Positions 1 through 8,192 of a stretch of DNA of 39,467 nt are shown here, piece by piece. The stretch spans positions 1-39,467 of the forward strand of contig JAMCVM010000179.1 of the NCBI GenBank assembly GCA_023475835.1, written 5' to 3'. The stretch's first letter is position 1. Every line of letters starts with the position of its first letter. A program made the translations under genes and the position numbers. Under the pieces are notes generated by a model. The model did no database searches. It had not been told where the DNA came from and saw only the letters and a program-made list of their open reading frames with translations. The stretch is from Bacillota bacterium (GTDB taxonomy: Bacteria; Bacillota; Sulfobacillia; Sulfobacillales; Sulfobacillaceae).

Positions 1-119
1 ACGCAAATTTTGACGCCCCTTTGCCACCATTTTCAGTTTTTTTAACGGAGAATCCGTCTTAAAGGCTCCATATGACCGGGGATTTTATCCGCGATCGACC
101 ATTCCAATCGCACATTGCA

Positions 120-383
120 AAAAGCTTACAGAGAGGCTCCATTGACTATCTAGAAACCAAGGATATCGCTCATCCGAGCCTCAATGCAGGGACCCCGGTG
201 AGAGTTGTCGAAGTGAGAGGCGAGGTGAAAGGGGATGTCCGATACAAACAATCGACGGACGAAGCAGGAGTGGACATCCTCCCCATGGCTAAAGCCAGGG
301 GCATCCACTCAAAAGCCGTTTGCGGCTAGCGCCGCAGGGTCCACTCACCCCCATAGCTAAAGCTAGGGGTCCGTCGTAAACGG
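120..383 (+). mobile_element. Remnant of the right end of an IS200/IS605-type (TnpB) element
   Basis: No complete gene is present. An open frame from 72 to 329 ends in a stretch reading SLNAGTPV...DEAG, which resembles the C-terminal tail of TnpB proteins. It is followed at once by two hairpins of the form CCCC-(A)TGGCT-AA-AGCCA-GGGG (281-301 and 349-369), the kind of structure found at TnpB element ends and in the overlapping guide RNA scaffold. The family assignment rests on this resemblance only. No TnpB catalytic domain is left upstream in the window, so this is at most a decayed end. Confidence 0.35.
281..369 (+). repeat. Two tandem hairpins of the CCCC...GCTAAAGC...GGGG type
   Basis: Hairpin one (281-301) and hairpin two (349-369) share the core ccccat-(g/a)gctaaagc-(c/t)agggg and are 48 bp apart. 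Both follow a short direct repeat, tggacatcct before the first and gtccactcac before the second. A third, inverted copy lies at 3243-3293. Between the two hairpins is a further short hairpin, agccgtttgcggct. Confidence 0.6.
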
Positions 384-408
384 CCCCGTGTGATCGGATT
401 CGGAACGG

Positions 409-944
409 ATGTCGGAGCCGTGGACGCCGGGACACGTGCGAGCCTTTTTCCAGAGAGTTGATGCCCACCGGACTGCCGCCTTGTGGCACGTGTTACGGGA
501 CCTTGGGTGTACCCTCGGAGAAGCTTTGGCGTTGCAGTGGCTCGACGTGGACGTTGGGGCGCAAACGCTCATCATTCACCGAACGGTCGCGACAGGAGTA
601 CCTCGGACAGTGATCGAGGCCGAGATCCCACGGGTCATGGGCCTGTCGTGGCATTTGCCGCATTGTTTGGAGATGCAAGCAGATCGCCAAGCGGTCGAAA
701 AGATGGCAACGGGCCGTACCTGGCAGACAGATGATGCCTGGGTATTTACGACCGAAGCAGGGGCCCGGCTGGACGTGGGGTGGGTTCGGCAACAGTTTCG
801 CACGTGGACCATCGAGGCGCGGATGCCTTTGACCGTGCGTCTCCAAGATTGGCAGATCTGAGCAACCCGGGTGCCTGTCACTCGAACATCAGCGACGGCG
901 GAGTCTCAGAATTCTCGGGCATCCACCAGGTGAGCCGACGTTAG
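409..944 (+). pseudogene. Tyrosine recombinase (phage-integrase family), catalytic-domain relic
   Basis: The open frame 409-861 contains LGEALALQWLDVD, matching the box I region of tyrosine recombinases (usual form GLRxGEALALRWxDVD). The box I catalytic arginine is replaced by threonine (GCTLGE). The frame stops at RLQDWQI just where box II (HDLRHT) should begin. Two frames later the DNA reads RLADLSNPGACHS, which resembles the box II region and continues to a stop at 944, so a frameshift near 843 is likely. The N-terminal arm-binding domain and the terminal tyrosine are absent. Probably a dead fragment of an integrated element; a diverged hypothetical gene cannot be excluded. Confidence 0.55.
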
Positions 945-1714
945 CCATGCCCGTGTTGGCGCTAACTGGTTTTGCCATTACTTCCGCTGACTTTCGTGTT
1001 ACCAGATACACAACTGATCAGGGACAGACGTAAAGCCGAGATCAGCCCAAGGGACTGAGATTCGCTGATTGACGCACCACCAGTATTGGCTGTACAGCTC
1101 ACCAGAAAACCCACTGCCTACGCCAATCAGCGAATACTGTGAGAACACCTGGCGGAGTTGCCCGAACCCAGGTACATCCTCGGAAATAGGCTAGAACTGA
1201 TGACAATGGACTTAGCTAAACCAAAGGCAAAAGGAGTTAGCCATAACAGGATGGCCGACCCCATCCCTAATCGGCGTTGCCCTTTGCCTCGCTGGACGTA
1301 CTGAAAATTTCGCACCACCTACAGGAGACCAACCATTGCGATTGGTATACCTCATTAGTTACCATTTCAGTACGGAGATCCGATGGATCCTGCGGGAACG
1401 ATCTAGCGTTTGACCTCCTCTCGTCACGCCAGCCGAGTGTTCCGGGAGCAATGTTACCGATGGCTTCCCTGCCGTATAACCTCTTTTCCTCACGGACCAC
1501 AACCTGTTCGTTAGATTTGAATCCCGATCCCCCATCGACACCAGGTGGTTGTCACAAAAACTCGCCGCCATCGTACAGCCTAAGGTCCCCGGGGTTCTGA
1601 CAGACCTCACCCCAGGGACCTGGACCCCGGTTGGGGCCCCAGTCTATTTCGAGATGATGCCGTTTGTGGCGATTCCCTCCATCCTTTGGCGTCGTGCTTC
1701 GTCACTCAGGCTTC
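945..1714. other. Intergenic stretch without a recognisable gene
   Basis: About 770 bp between the integrase relic and the sulfatase gene. Several short open frames exist on both strands, but none has a convincing ribosome binding site or a recognisable motif. The only visible structure is an inverted repeat at 1060-1135. It is probably decayed mobile DNA. Confidence 0.5.
1060..1135. repeat. 15-bp inverted repeat with ~46-bp loop
   Basis: The arms ATTCGCTGATTGACG (1060-1074) and CGCCAATCAGCGAAT (1121-1135) pair with one mismatch. This may be a small palindrome-ended element or the ends of a lost insertion. No gene lies inside it. Confidence 0.5.
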
Positions 1715-1743
1715 ACCCCGATTCCGTCGCACGGAATCGGGGT
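1715..1743 (-). terminator. Strong hairpin just downstream of the sulfatase gene
   Basis: A perfect 13-bp stem, ACCCCGATTCCGT / ACGGAATCGGGGT, with a three-base loop, starting 10 bp past the sulfatase stop. It lacks a clear U-tract on the minus strand, so it may be a weak or factor-assisted terminator or an mRNA 3' stabiliser. The position fits the end of the sulfatase operon. Confidence 0.55.
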
Positions 1744-1753
1744 AAACCCATCG

Positions 1754-3154
1754 TCAATCTACCGCGTCCACCGAGACATCGTGCACGCGAGTTTGCAAGG
1801 TACTCAACTGCGTTTTGAGTTCGGTCACGATGTGCTGATAGGTCGGATCCCCGTAGAGATTGTGCAATTCTTGCGGATCGTCGTGCAGATCAAACAACTC
1901 CCACGTTTTAGGCGTCGACCGATCTTCCGATCCAGTCGAGCCTAATGCCTCTCCATAGTAGTAGATCAGCTTGTAGCGTTCGGTACGGACGCCGTAATGG
2001 GCCCACACCCGGTGGATGGAATCCAAATGCATCCAATAGCGATAGTACATCGCGGTCTGCCAGTCGGTAGGGATCGTGCCCTGCAGCAAAGGGCGCAAAC
2101 TGCGCCCTTGGAAAGTTTCAGGAATAGCGACCCCCGCCAAATCGAGGAAGGTCGGAGCGAAGTCGACGTTCAGGGCCATCGCCGAGCACCTCGAGCCGGG
2201 AGCAATCTCCTTGGGATAACGTACCAGGAACGGCATCCGTAGGGACTCTTCGTACATGAAGCGCTTATCGAACCATCCGTGATCCCCGAGGAAAAATCCT
2301 TGGTCCGAGGTATAGATGACCATCGTATTCTCCGTGAGGCCGTTCGCGTCGAGATAATCCAGGATTCGTCCCACATTGTCGTCTATCGATGCCACACAGC
2401 GCAAATAGTCCTTGATGTACCGCTGGTACTTCCATGCTTTCTCGGCCTCGGGAGACAGGCCCTCGGGCACCGGCGCTTTCAGATCCTCCGGAGTTAAGTC
2501 GCGGTCGATCCGCATTCGCGCGGCTTCCGCCGCCATCCGTGTGTGATAATCGTCATCAAACGTTTCCGGCACGGGGATATCCACGTCCTCGTATAACTGT
2601 TGATGTTTTTCATCCGGACGCCAGGGGCGATGAGGGGCCTTGTGGTGGCACATGAGCAAAAATGGGCGATTGGGATCGCGCTGCTCGAGCCAGTTTAGAC
2701 TCAAGTCGGTAATGATGTCGGTCGCATAGCCAGGTATTTGCACCTCATGGCCCATCTCGTACATCGGAGGATCGAAATACTCGCCCTGTCCCGGAAGGAC
2801 GTTCCAGTAGTCAAACCCTGTCGGGTCATTGGGCCATCCATGTCCTAGATGCCATTTCCCAATCATCGCGGTTTGATATCCCGAGGACCGTAGCAATTGC
2901 GGAAAATTCAACAATCTGCCATCGAGCTTGTCGGCCAGGGTCCGCACGCCATTCTCATGGTTATACATTCCGGTGAGAATGGTCGCGCGACTCGGCGCGC
3001 AGATCGAATTGGTGCAAAAGCAATTGTCAAACCGCATCCCCTCGTGCGCAATACGATCGAGGTTAGGTGTTGCATTAATCCGACTACCATACGCGCTGAT
3101 GGCATGCGCAGCATGGTCATCGCTCATAATAAACAAAATGTTGGGACGGGTCAT
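1754..3154 (-). CDS. Family S1 sulfatase (formylglycine-dependent), cytoplasmic
   Basis: A 466-residue arylsulfatase-superfamily enzyme that should hydrolyse sulfate esters. The start at 3154 (MTRPNILFIMSDDH) is preferred over an upstream ATG because AAAGGA lies about nine bases before it. Visible motifs are the metal-binding D12-D13; C52-A-P-S-R56, whose cysteine would be converted to formylglycine; G-K100-W-H102 in the active site; and SDQG (283-286) followed by DHGWFDKR (291-298). The last segment resembles N-acetylglucosamine-6-sulfatase-like S1 enzymes, but substrate cannot be fixed from sequence. There is no signal peptide, so it acts in the cytoplasm, on cargo presumably brought in by the ABC importer encoded upstream on the same strand. 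No formylglycine-generating enzyme is encoded in the window. Confidence 0.93.
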   Translation of the reverse strand: MTRPNILFIMSDDHAAHAISAYGSRINATPNLDRIAHEGMRFDNCFCTNSICAPSRATILTGMYNHENGVRTLADKLDGRLLNFPQLLRSSGYQTAMIGKWHLGHGWPNDPTGFDYWNVLPGQGEYFDPPMYEMGHEVQIPGYATDIITDLSLNWLEQRDPNRPFLLMCHHKAPHRPWRPDEKHQQLYEDVDIPVPETFDDDYHTRMAAEAARMRIDRDLTPEDLKAPVPEGLSPEAEKAWKYQRYIKDYLRCVASIDDNVGRILDYLDANGLTENTMVIYTSDQGFFLGDHGWFDKRFMYEESLRMPFLVRYPKEIAPGSRCSAMALNVDFAPTFLDLAGVAIPETFQGRSLRPLLQGTIPTDWQTAMYYRYWMHLDSIHRVWAHYGVRTERYKLIYYYGEALGSTGSEDRSTPKTWELFDLHDDPQELHNLYGDPTYQHIVTELKTQLSTLQTRVHDVSVDAVD

Positions 3155-3242
3155 CGACAATTCATCCTTTCTGTAGGGAAGACCATGGCCAACGGCACAA
3201 ACGCATACGGACACCCTCACTAAGAAACCGCATCGATAAAGC

Positions 3243-3293
3243 CATGCCGTTTACGACGACTGCTTCGCTTTAGCTATGGGGCAGGATGTCCTC
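3243..3293 (-). repeat. Inverted third copy of the 281-383 hairpin repeat
   Basis: Read on the minus strand, this segment begins GGACATCCTGCCCCATAGCT and ends GTCGTAAACGGC. The first part matches the DNA around 272-297 and the end matches 371-382 exactly, as if the two plus-strand hairpins had been fused by deletion. It lies between the sulfatase pseudogene and the intact sulfatase gene and may mark an IS end or a rearrangement joint. Confidence 0.55.
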
Positions 3294-3970
3294 TAGACCG
3301 AAGGTGGCGCACGTAAACGTCTCTGAACGCTACCTACTCTGCAAGCCGTCGCCCTTTCCCAATTCGGACCTATCCTCCAAGGGGAACCTATTCCGAACAC
3401 TACCCAGGTTGGACACATCCCCCAACCCAACCTTCCGCTCGGTTGTTTTATCGTGCCGATACTCGCGGATTCCTGCCTTCTATTGAGGATATGTGACCGC
3501 TTATGCTCGAACATGGCCCACGAGCAGACAGTCTTGGGGTCTTGCGCCGCTCCCTGCATATCCTTGGCCGGATCGACCACAGCACTTTTCCCAGGGTTGA
3601 CTTCCTGGCCGCGAATAAAGTCGAATGCTTGAACGTCAGTGAAATGCCCGCCATTCCCATGCTGAACATAGCACAAGTGGTCGGCAGTCAGTTGCGTCAC
3701 ATACCTCAACCGTCGATCATGCCATGGCGACGGGTTGTCGAACGTCTGAACCCGACTCCACGGACACCCTAAGAATTTTTGGATGCCGACCAGCATTTCT
3801 CGCGGTGCTGGCACGCACCATAAGCTACCCACAAATCGCCAACCAACGCGCACACTCATTCGTGAACATCCATTTATCGACGGCCTTTTGACCGGGAATG
3901 CGATCCCTTGGCTGGATGCGTTAAGAAAGTGGCCGCTCAAGTCATCGATTACGATCTGTACAATATTCAC
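3293..3970 (-). pseudogene. Decayed second sulfatase gene
   Basis: A 225-residue frame starting with GTG at 3970, preceded by AGAGAGGT at a good distance. It opens with MNIVQIVIDDL, the usual N-terminus of S1 sulfatases. It continues through CVPAPREMLVGIQKFLG at the catalytic-signature region, a TQLTADHLCYVQHGNGGH segment and FDFIRGQEVNPG, all recognisable from this superfamily. The stretch between residues 12 and 50 is too short and scrambled. The signature is distorted (CVPAPR rather than CxPSR), and the whole metal-binding C-terminal half is missing; normal length is about 450-500. It sits 40 bp after the second importer ATPase, so it was once the next gene of that operon. Probably dead. 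Confidence 0.65.
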
Positions 3971-4010
3971 CGTTGACCTCTCTTTTGTGCCACGCAGACA
4001 TCGGCCACAC

Positions 4011-5003
4011 TTACCCGTTGCGTTCTTCCAGCGACGTTGATACTGCGTGGCACGCCACCGTATGGTCAGAGTTTATCTGAACCAACTCCGGGCGTGTCTG
4101 AGTACATATCTCTGAAACGATCGGACATCTCTCCGCATACGGACAGCCTCGATGGGATTCCAACAAAACCGACGAGGTCACCGAATCCGAACTCCGCGCC
4201 GACGACTCCTCCGGTCCTTCAAACCGTGCAGCCGCCAATAGGCGTTGGGTATAGGGATGCTGGCTGTGTTTGACTAGGTTGTCGGCACTGACACTCTCCA
4301 CAATGCGGCCCCCATACATCACGAGAATACGATCGCAGAGATAGACTGCCGATGGCAAATCGTGAGTAATGTAGACAATTGACAGGCCAAACTCGGCCCG
4401 CAAATCTAGCAGTAATTGCAAGATGTCAGCACCCAGCGAAACATCCAACATAGAGACAGGTTCGTCTGCAACCAACAGTTCGGGCCCGCTCGCCAACGCC
4501 CGCACGATGGCCACCCGTTGGCGTTGGCCTCCAGACAATTCGTGCGGTAATCGCGTGCGAACTGCTGCAGCCGGCGTCAACCCTGTCAAGTGAAGCAGAC
4601 GCTCCAATTCCTGGTCGGGCTCAACATTGGGGAGCGCATGATGTTGAATGGGAAACAACAGTTGTTGTTCTACGGTATAGACCGGATTGAGTGAATTGTA
4701 GACGTCCTGAAAGATCATCTGCACCTCCGCCCAGTATTCGCGCAACCTCTTGCGATTTAATTCGGTGACGTTGCGGCCTTTTAACCATAAGGAACCTTGA
4801 GCGATCGGGACCATCCCGGCTAGCGCACGACCTAGGGTGGTTTTGCCACTGCCCGATTCGCCCACAATTCCGAGGACTTCGTTTCGGGCAATCGTTAGAC
4901 TTACTTGGTTAACCGGATAAATAACAGCACGACGGAATCCCTGAGCCTGGCGAAATCGAACGACCAGGTTATCAGCGCTTAGCAAATCCTTTCTTTCACC
5001 CAT
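4011..5003 (-). CDS. Oligopeptide/dipeptide-type ABC transporter ATPase (OppF/DppF-like)
   Basis: A 330-residue cytoplasmic ATPase of the peptide/oligosaccharide (PepT) importer family. Walker A is GESGSGKT (residues 49-56). The signature LSGGQRQRVAI and Walker B LLVADEPVSMLD follow. The C-terminal oligopeptide-transporter domain has cysteines in GCPYAERCP...C...C, a pattern that holds an iron-sulfur cluster in some relatives. The start at 5003 overlaps the stop of the upstream ATPase gene by eight bases (ATGGGTGA), implying translational coupling. A longer open frame extends upstream to 5300 but is only a shadow of the neighbour. The D of Walker B is followed by E, so the protein looks active. 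It pairs with the other ATPase as a heterodimer. Confidence 0.93.
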   Translation of the reverse strand: MGERKDLLSADNLVVRFRQAQGFRRAVIYPVNQVSLTIARNEVLGIVGESGSGKTTLGRALAGMVPIAQGSLWLKGRNVTELNRKRLREYWAEVQMIFQDVYNSLNPVYTVEQQLLFPIQHHALPNVEPDQELERLLHLTGLTPAAAVRTRLPHELSGGQRQRVAIVRALASGPELLVADEPVSMLDVSLGADILQLLLDLRAEFGLSIVYITHDLPSAVYLCDRILVMYGGRIVESVSADNLVKHSQHPYTQRLLAAARFEGPEESSARSSDSVTSSVLLESHRGCPYAERCPIVSEICTQTRPELVQINSDHTVACHAVSTSLEERNG

Positions 5004-5991
5004 GAGCCTTCTCGTTCTCCCTTCGTTCAATATCAAAGCAGGCAAATTTGCTAGAGCCAACCGACCGCAGTATCGGTGACGCCGCGAGACATGCGTCATA
5101 CGCTGCAGAACACCGTGGATGGAAGGCACATCCACGAACGGGATGGACCAAATCCGGAGGACTTCCCGGAATTGCGCGGATCGTAAATCCCTCGCCGCTA
5201 AGTTTAGGGACAGAATCCAATAGGCCTTGGGTATACGGGTGATGGTGCGCCGCCGCCATAAAGTGGTGGGCAGAGCCCACCTCGACGATCTTTCCAGCAT
5301 ACATGACCGCGATTTCCGTGCTGATATAGCTCACTAACCGTAAGTCGTGACTAATGAACACCACCGCAAAGCGTTTAATTTCTTGAATGCGACGTATCTC
5401 ATCAAGAATTTCTCGTTGTACCACCGCATCCAGCGCCGTGGTTGGTTCATCCATCACCACCAAAACCGGGTCCAACGCAATCGCCATGGCTATTGCTATG
5501 CGTTGGCGCATTCCACCGGAGAGTTCGTGTGCATAGTTACTCAGATTCTGCGGGTGAATTCTCACAAGGCTCAGCAATTCTTCGATCCGCTTTCGCACTT
5601 GGACTTGAGACATCGTTGGTTCATGAATCTGGAAAATTTCCTGAAATTGTTTCCCCACGGGAATGACAGGGTTTAAAGTCACCAGCGCACTCTGAAATAC
5701 CATAGACACATGTTTCCAACGAAACATCCGGAGCTCATTCTCAGACATCCTGTACATATCGCGACCCCGCACTGCAATACGACCTTCAACCAGTGCCGCA
5801 TTCGGGGATAAAAGGCGCATGATCGCCTGGGCTAAAGTGGACTTCCCACATCCCGATTCTCCAACCACACCGAGAATGTGCCCGGGGGCCACCGCGAGCG
5901 ACACATCGTTTACCGCCTGAGCGAGGCCAGCCTCGCTCCCGTAGACCACAGTAGCGTGGTCTACGGTGAGAATCGCCGTGTCATCACTCAT
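4996..5991 (-). CDS. Oligopeptide/dipeptide-type ABC transporter ATPase (OppD/DppD-like)
   Basis: A 331-residue ATPase partner of the importer. Walker A is GESGCGKS (residues 44-51), the signature is LSGGMRQRIAI, Walker B is LVVMDEPTTALD, and the switch histidine is in VFISHDL. The C-terminal domain again has spaced cysteines (GCAFHPRCS...C...FACF). The start at 5991 is chosen because its ATG overlaps the permease stop as ATGA and a GAGAGGAGAA box lies just upstream. An ATG ten codons earlier is less well placed. It lies second to last in a tightly packed five-gene importer cluster. Confidence 0.93.
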   Translation of the reverse strand: MSDDTAILTVDHATVVYGSEAGLAQAVNDVSLAVAPGHILGVVGESGCGKSTLAQAIMRLLSPNAALVEGRIAVRGRDMYRMSENELRMFRWKHVSMVFQSALVTLNPVIPVGKQFQEIFQIHEPTMSQVQVRKRIEELLSLVRIHPQNLSNYAHELSGGMRQRIAIAMAIALDPVLVVMDEPTTALDAVVQREILDEIRRIQEIKRFAVVFISHDLRLVSYISTEIAVMYAGKIVEVGSAHHFMAAAHHHPYTQGLLDSVPKLSGEGFTIRAIPGSPPDLVHPVRGCAFHPRCSAAYDACLAASPILRSVGSSKFACFDIERRENEKAHG

Positions 5992-6965
5992 TGGAACGAT
6001 TCTCCTCTCAGGGCATGCCACGCCCGTACGATCCGGTCTCTGGAAAGCGTAGACATCTGGCGCAAACGAGGGTTTGTAACCTCATCAAGGGCAAAATTCA
6101 TTAACGCCAGACTAGTGCCAAACATGGCAATTCCCAACCCGCCGGGAAGCAGCCACCACCATGCGCCATTAAGTAGAGCTCCTCCATTATTAGCCCAATA
6201 GAGCATACTCCCCCAACTGACTCCCGTTAAATTCCCGAGCCCCAAAAACTCGAGTCCTGCTTCGGCTAAAATTGCGCCCAGAATCCCATACATCAGACTG
6301 GCCATAAATAGCGAGAGCATATTAGGTAAGATTTCATGCACTAGGATGCGCCGATCTGAAGCCCCCGTCAGCCGCGCCGCCCAGACAAATTCCCGGTTCC
6401 TAAGCGTTAAGATTTGTGCTCTCAGAACACGTGCGCGCCCTGCCCATCCTGTCAACCCGATAATGACCATCATCGTCAGCGTGCTGGAATCATGCACATA
6501 CGCGGCCGCAACAATCATTAACGGCAATCCTGGAATGACAATAAAAACATTCGTGAAGGTCGCCATCACTCGGTCCAAATACCCTCCCCAATAGGCGGGA
6601 TACATTCCGATTACCACGGCAAAAAGTGTGGAAATCGCACTGGCACCAAACCCGACAATCAGCGACGAACGAGTGCCCCACACAAACTGGGCATATACAT
6701 CTTGGCCCAGTCCAGTGGTCCCGAACCAGTGTTGAGCGTTGGGAGGTTCTAGAGGAGGAAAATTAGTGGCCGTCGGGCTATATCGCGCAATCACAGGCGC
6801 CAAAATGCCCACCAAGATGAATCCGACAAAAATAATAAACCCCACTTGGGCCTTGCGATTTTTTTTCATCACCTTGATCCACCCGAATAGCGACGATGTC
6901 CGCGCCCGATGGGGAGAATCGTTGGGCAAATCCTTGTTAGTGTCGTTCACCGTCATTTCTGCCAT
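5988..6965 (-). CDS. ABC transporter permease, DppC/OppC type
   Basis: A 325-residue membrane protein with an N-terminal cytoplasmic leader (~35 residues), a first membrane helix (VGFIIFVGFILVGILAPVIA) and about five more after a periplasmic-facing segment containing HWFGTTGLGQDVYAQ, typical of DppC proteins. The coupling-helix motif reads WAARLTGASDRRILVHEILP. The start shares one base with the upstream permease stop (TAATG). A second in-frame Met lies four codons further in. It forms the translocation pore with the other permease. Confidence 0.93.
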   Translation of the reverse strand: MAEMTVNDTNKDLPNDSPHRARTSSLFGWIKVMKKNRKAQVGFIIFVGFILVGILAPVIARYSPTATNFPPLEPPNAQHWFGTTGLGQDVYAQFVWGTRSSLIVGFGASAISTLFAVVIGMYPAYWGGYLDRVMATFTNVFIVIPGLPLMIVAAAYVHDSSTLTMMVIIGLTGWAGRARVLRAQILTLRNREFVWAARLTGASDRRILVHEILPNMLSLFMASLMYGILGAILAEAGLEFLGLGNLTGVSWGSMLYWANNGGALLNGAWWWLLPGGLGIAMFGTSLALMNFALDEVTNPRLRQMSTLSRDRIVRAWHALRGESFQ

Positions 6966-7951
6966 TAGGCCACTCCTGTTCTTCGCGCACGGGGATCTAT
7001 CAAGCCGTAGAGCAAGTCCACCAAAAAGTTCAGAACTAACACCGACAGGGAGATAATGAGAAACAAGCCCTGCATGAGGGGATAGTCTTCGTTTTGCACC
7101 GCGGTGAAAAGCTGATAACCTACACCCGGATACGAAAATACCACTTCCACCAGTAACACCCCGCCTACGACAAATCCGATGGCCATAGCAAAATTCGTCA
7201 CGCTAGGCAATAGGGCATTCCGCGCCGCGTGGCGAAGCATTACGCCCCGTGGTGAGACCCCCTTGGCCTGCGCGAAGACGATATAATCGTCGCCCAGCGT
7301 TTGAATCATATTGTTCCGCATATGAAGAAGCCACCCACCGAGTCCAGGGACCACAATCGTGACCGCTGGCAACAACGAATGGTAAACCACCGTCTCGGCA
7401 AAAGGGAACGTCCACTGAGGGGTCATGGATGCACTATACGAATGTGCTACCGGAAACCAATGGAAGTGATAGCTTAGGATCAAAAGCAATAGCAGTCCGA
7501 GATACTGGTGAGGAATCGCTCCAGTAAACGTAGTGCCGGTAGTCAAGATGGAATCTGTCCGCAGATTGCGCTTCCACGCGGCAAATATCCCTAACAACGT
7601 ACCCAGAATCGCCGCAATCACCGTTGCGGTTCCCGCTAGACCCAGTGTCCAAGGCAAACTCGTTGCGATGATGTGACTCACCGACACCGGGTAGTACGTA
7701 AGGGAAATTCCCAGGTGTCCCTGTAACAGGTTGCCTAGGTAGTGCCAATATTGTGTCAACATCGGCTGTGAGGTGATGCCAAACTGGAGTTTTATCGCCG
7801 CGAGCGCCCGCGGCCCCAACTCTCCCTGATAGCGGTCCACCATTAACAGTGCAGGATTCCCAGGCATCAGCCGCGGCAAAATGAAATTGATAGTCACTGC
7901 AGCCCATGCCGATATCAATAAAAAGCCTAGACGGTCTAAGATATATCTCAC
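6965..7951 (-). CDS. ABC transporter permease, DppB/OppB type
   Basis: A 328-residue permease with an N-terminal helix (RLGFLLISAWAAVTINFILP), the family's RLMPGNP segment and five further helices. The coupling motif is FAQAKGVSPRGVMLRHAARNALLP. The start is set at GTG 7951 because a perfect AGGAGGT (7958-7964) lies six bases before it; an ATG at 8020 would add 23 unlikely residues. It is separated from the binding-protein gene by 241 bp, the only real gap in the importer cluster, which probably allows the binding protein to be made in excess. Confidence 0.92.
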   Translation of the reverse strand: MRYILDRLGFLLISAWAAVTINFILPRLMPGNPALLMVDRYQGELGPRALAAIKLQFGITSQPMLTQYWHYLGNLLQGHLGISLTYYPVSVSHIIATSLPWTLGLAGTATVIAAILGTLLGIFAAWKRNLRTDSILTTGTTFTGAIPHQYLGLLLLLILSYHFHWFPVAHSYSASMTPQWTFPFAETVVYHSLLPAVTIVVPGLGGWLLHMRNNMIQTLGDDYIVFAQAKGVSPRGVMLRHAARNALLPSVTNFAMAIGFVVGGVLLVEVVFSYPGVGYQLFTAVQNEDYPLMQGLFLIISLSVLVLNFLVDLLYGLIDPRARRTGVA

Positions 7952-8192
7952 TTCGCACCTCCTGCCGTCAATCGTATCCAAATCCGAGGCTTTCAAGCCT
8001 CTGAAATTATTCCCCTGCAAACGTCCTATCTTCGTACGGTAGCCCTATGGACCAATCTCCAAAACCCACTTCGAAATCTGGCGATCGCACAATAGTATCA
8101 ACGACTAGCCCCATGGGTAGTGAGTTCTTTCACTTCAGGGGAAGATCGAAGCAATACTTCGTTTCGACCTTCCGCTCTGACCACGAAGCCCG
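7952..8192 (-). other. 241-bp gap between binding-protein and permease genes
   Basis: No convincing gene. A short imperfect hairpin, TCGAAG-caata-CTTCGtttcga (about 8147-8166), lies here and could partly stop transcription or stabilise the upstream mRNA. That would fit higher expression of the binding protein, but there is no clear U-tract. Confidence 0.35.

Noticed and set aside
1-70. First bases resemble the end repeats of IS21-type elements (TTTTGACGCC followed by T-rich DNA)
   Set aside because: Only one short repeat is inside the window and no IS21 gene is visible, so it cannot be supported.
3970-4273. Plus-strand open frames overlapping the end of the second ATPase gene
   Set aside because: They are shadows of the ATPase gene with no ribosome site or motif.
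5004-5300. N-terminal extension of the second ATPase
   Set aside because: The extra 99 residues are encoded by the other ATPase gene in a different frame; the coupled ATG at 5003 gives the normal family length.
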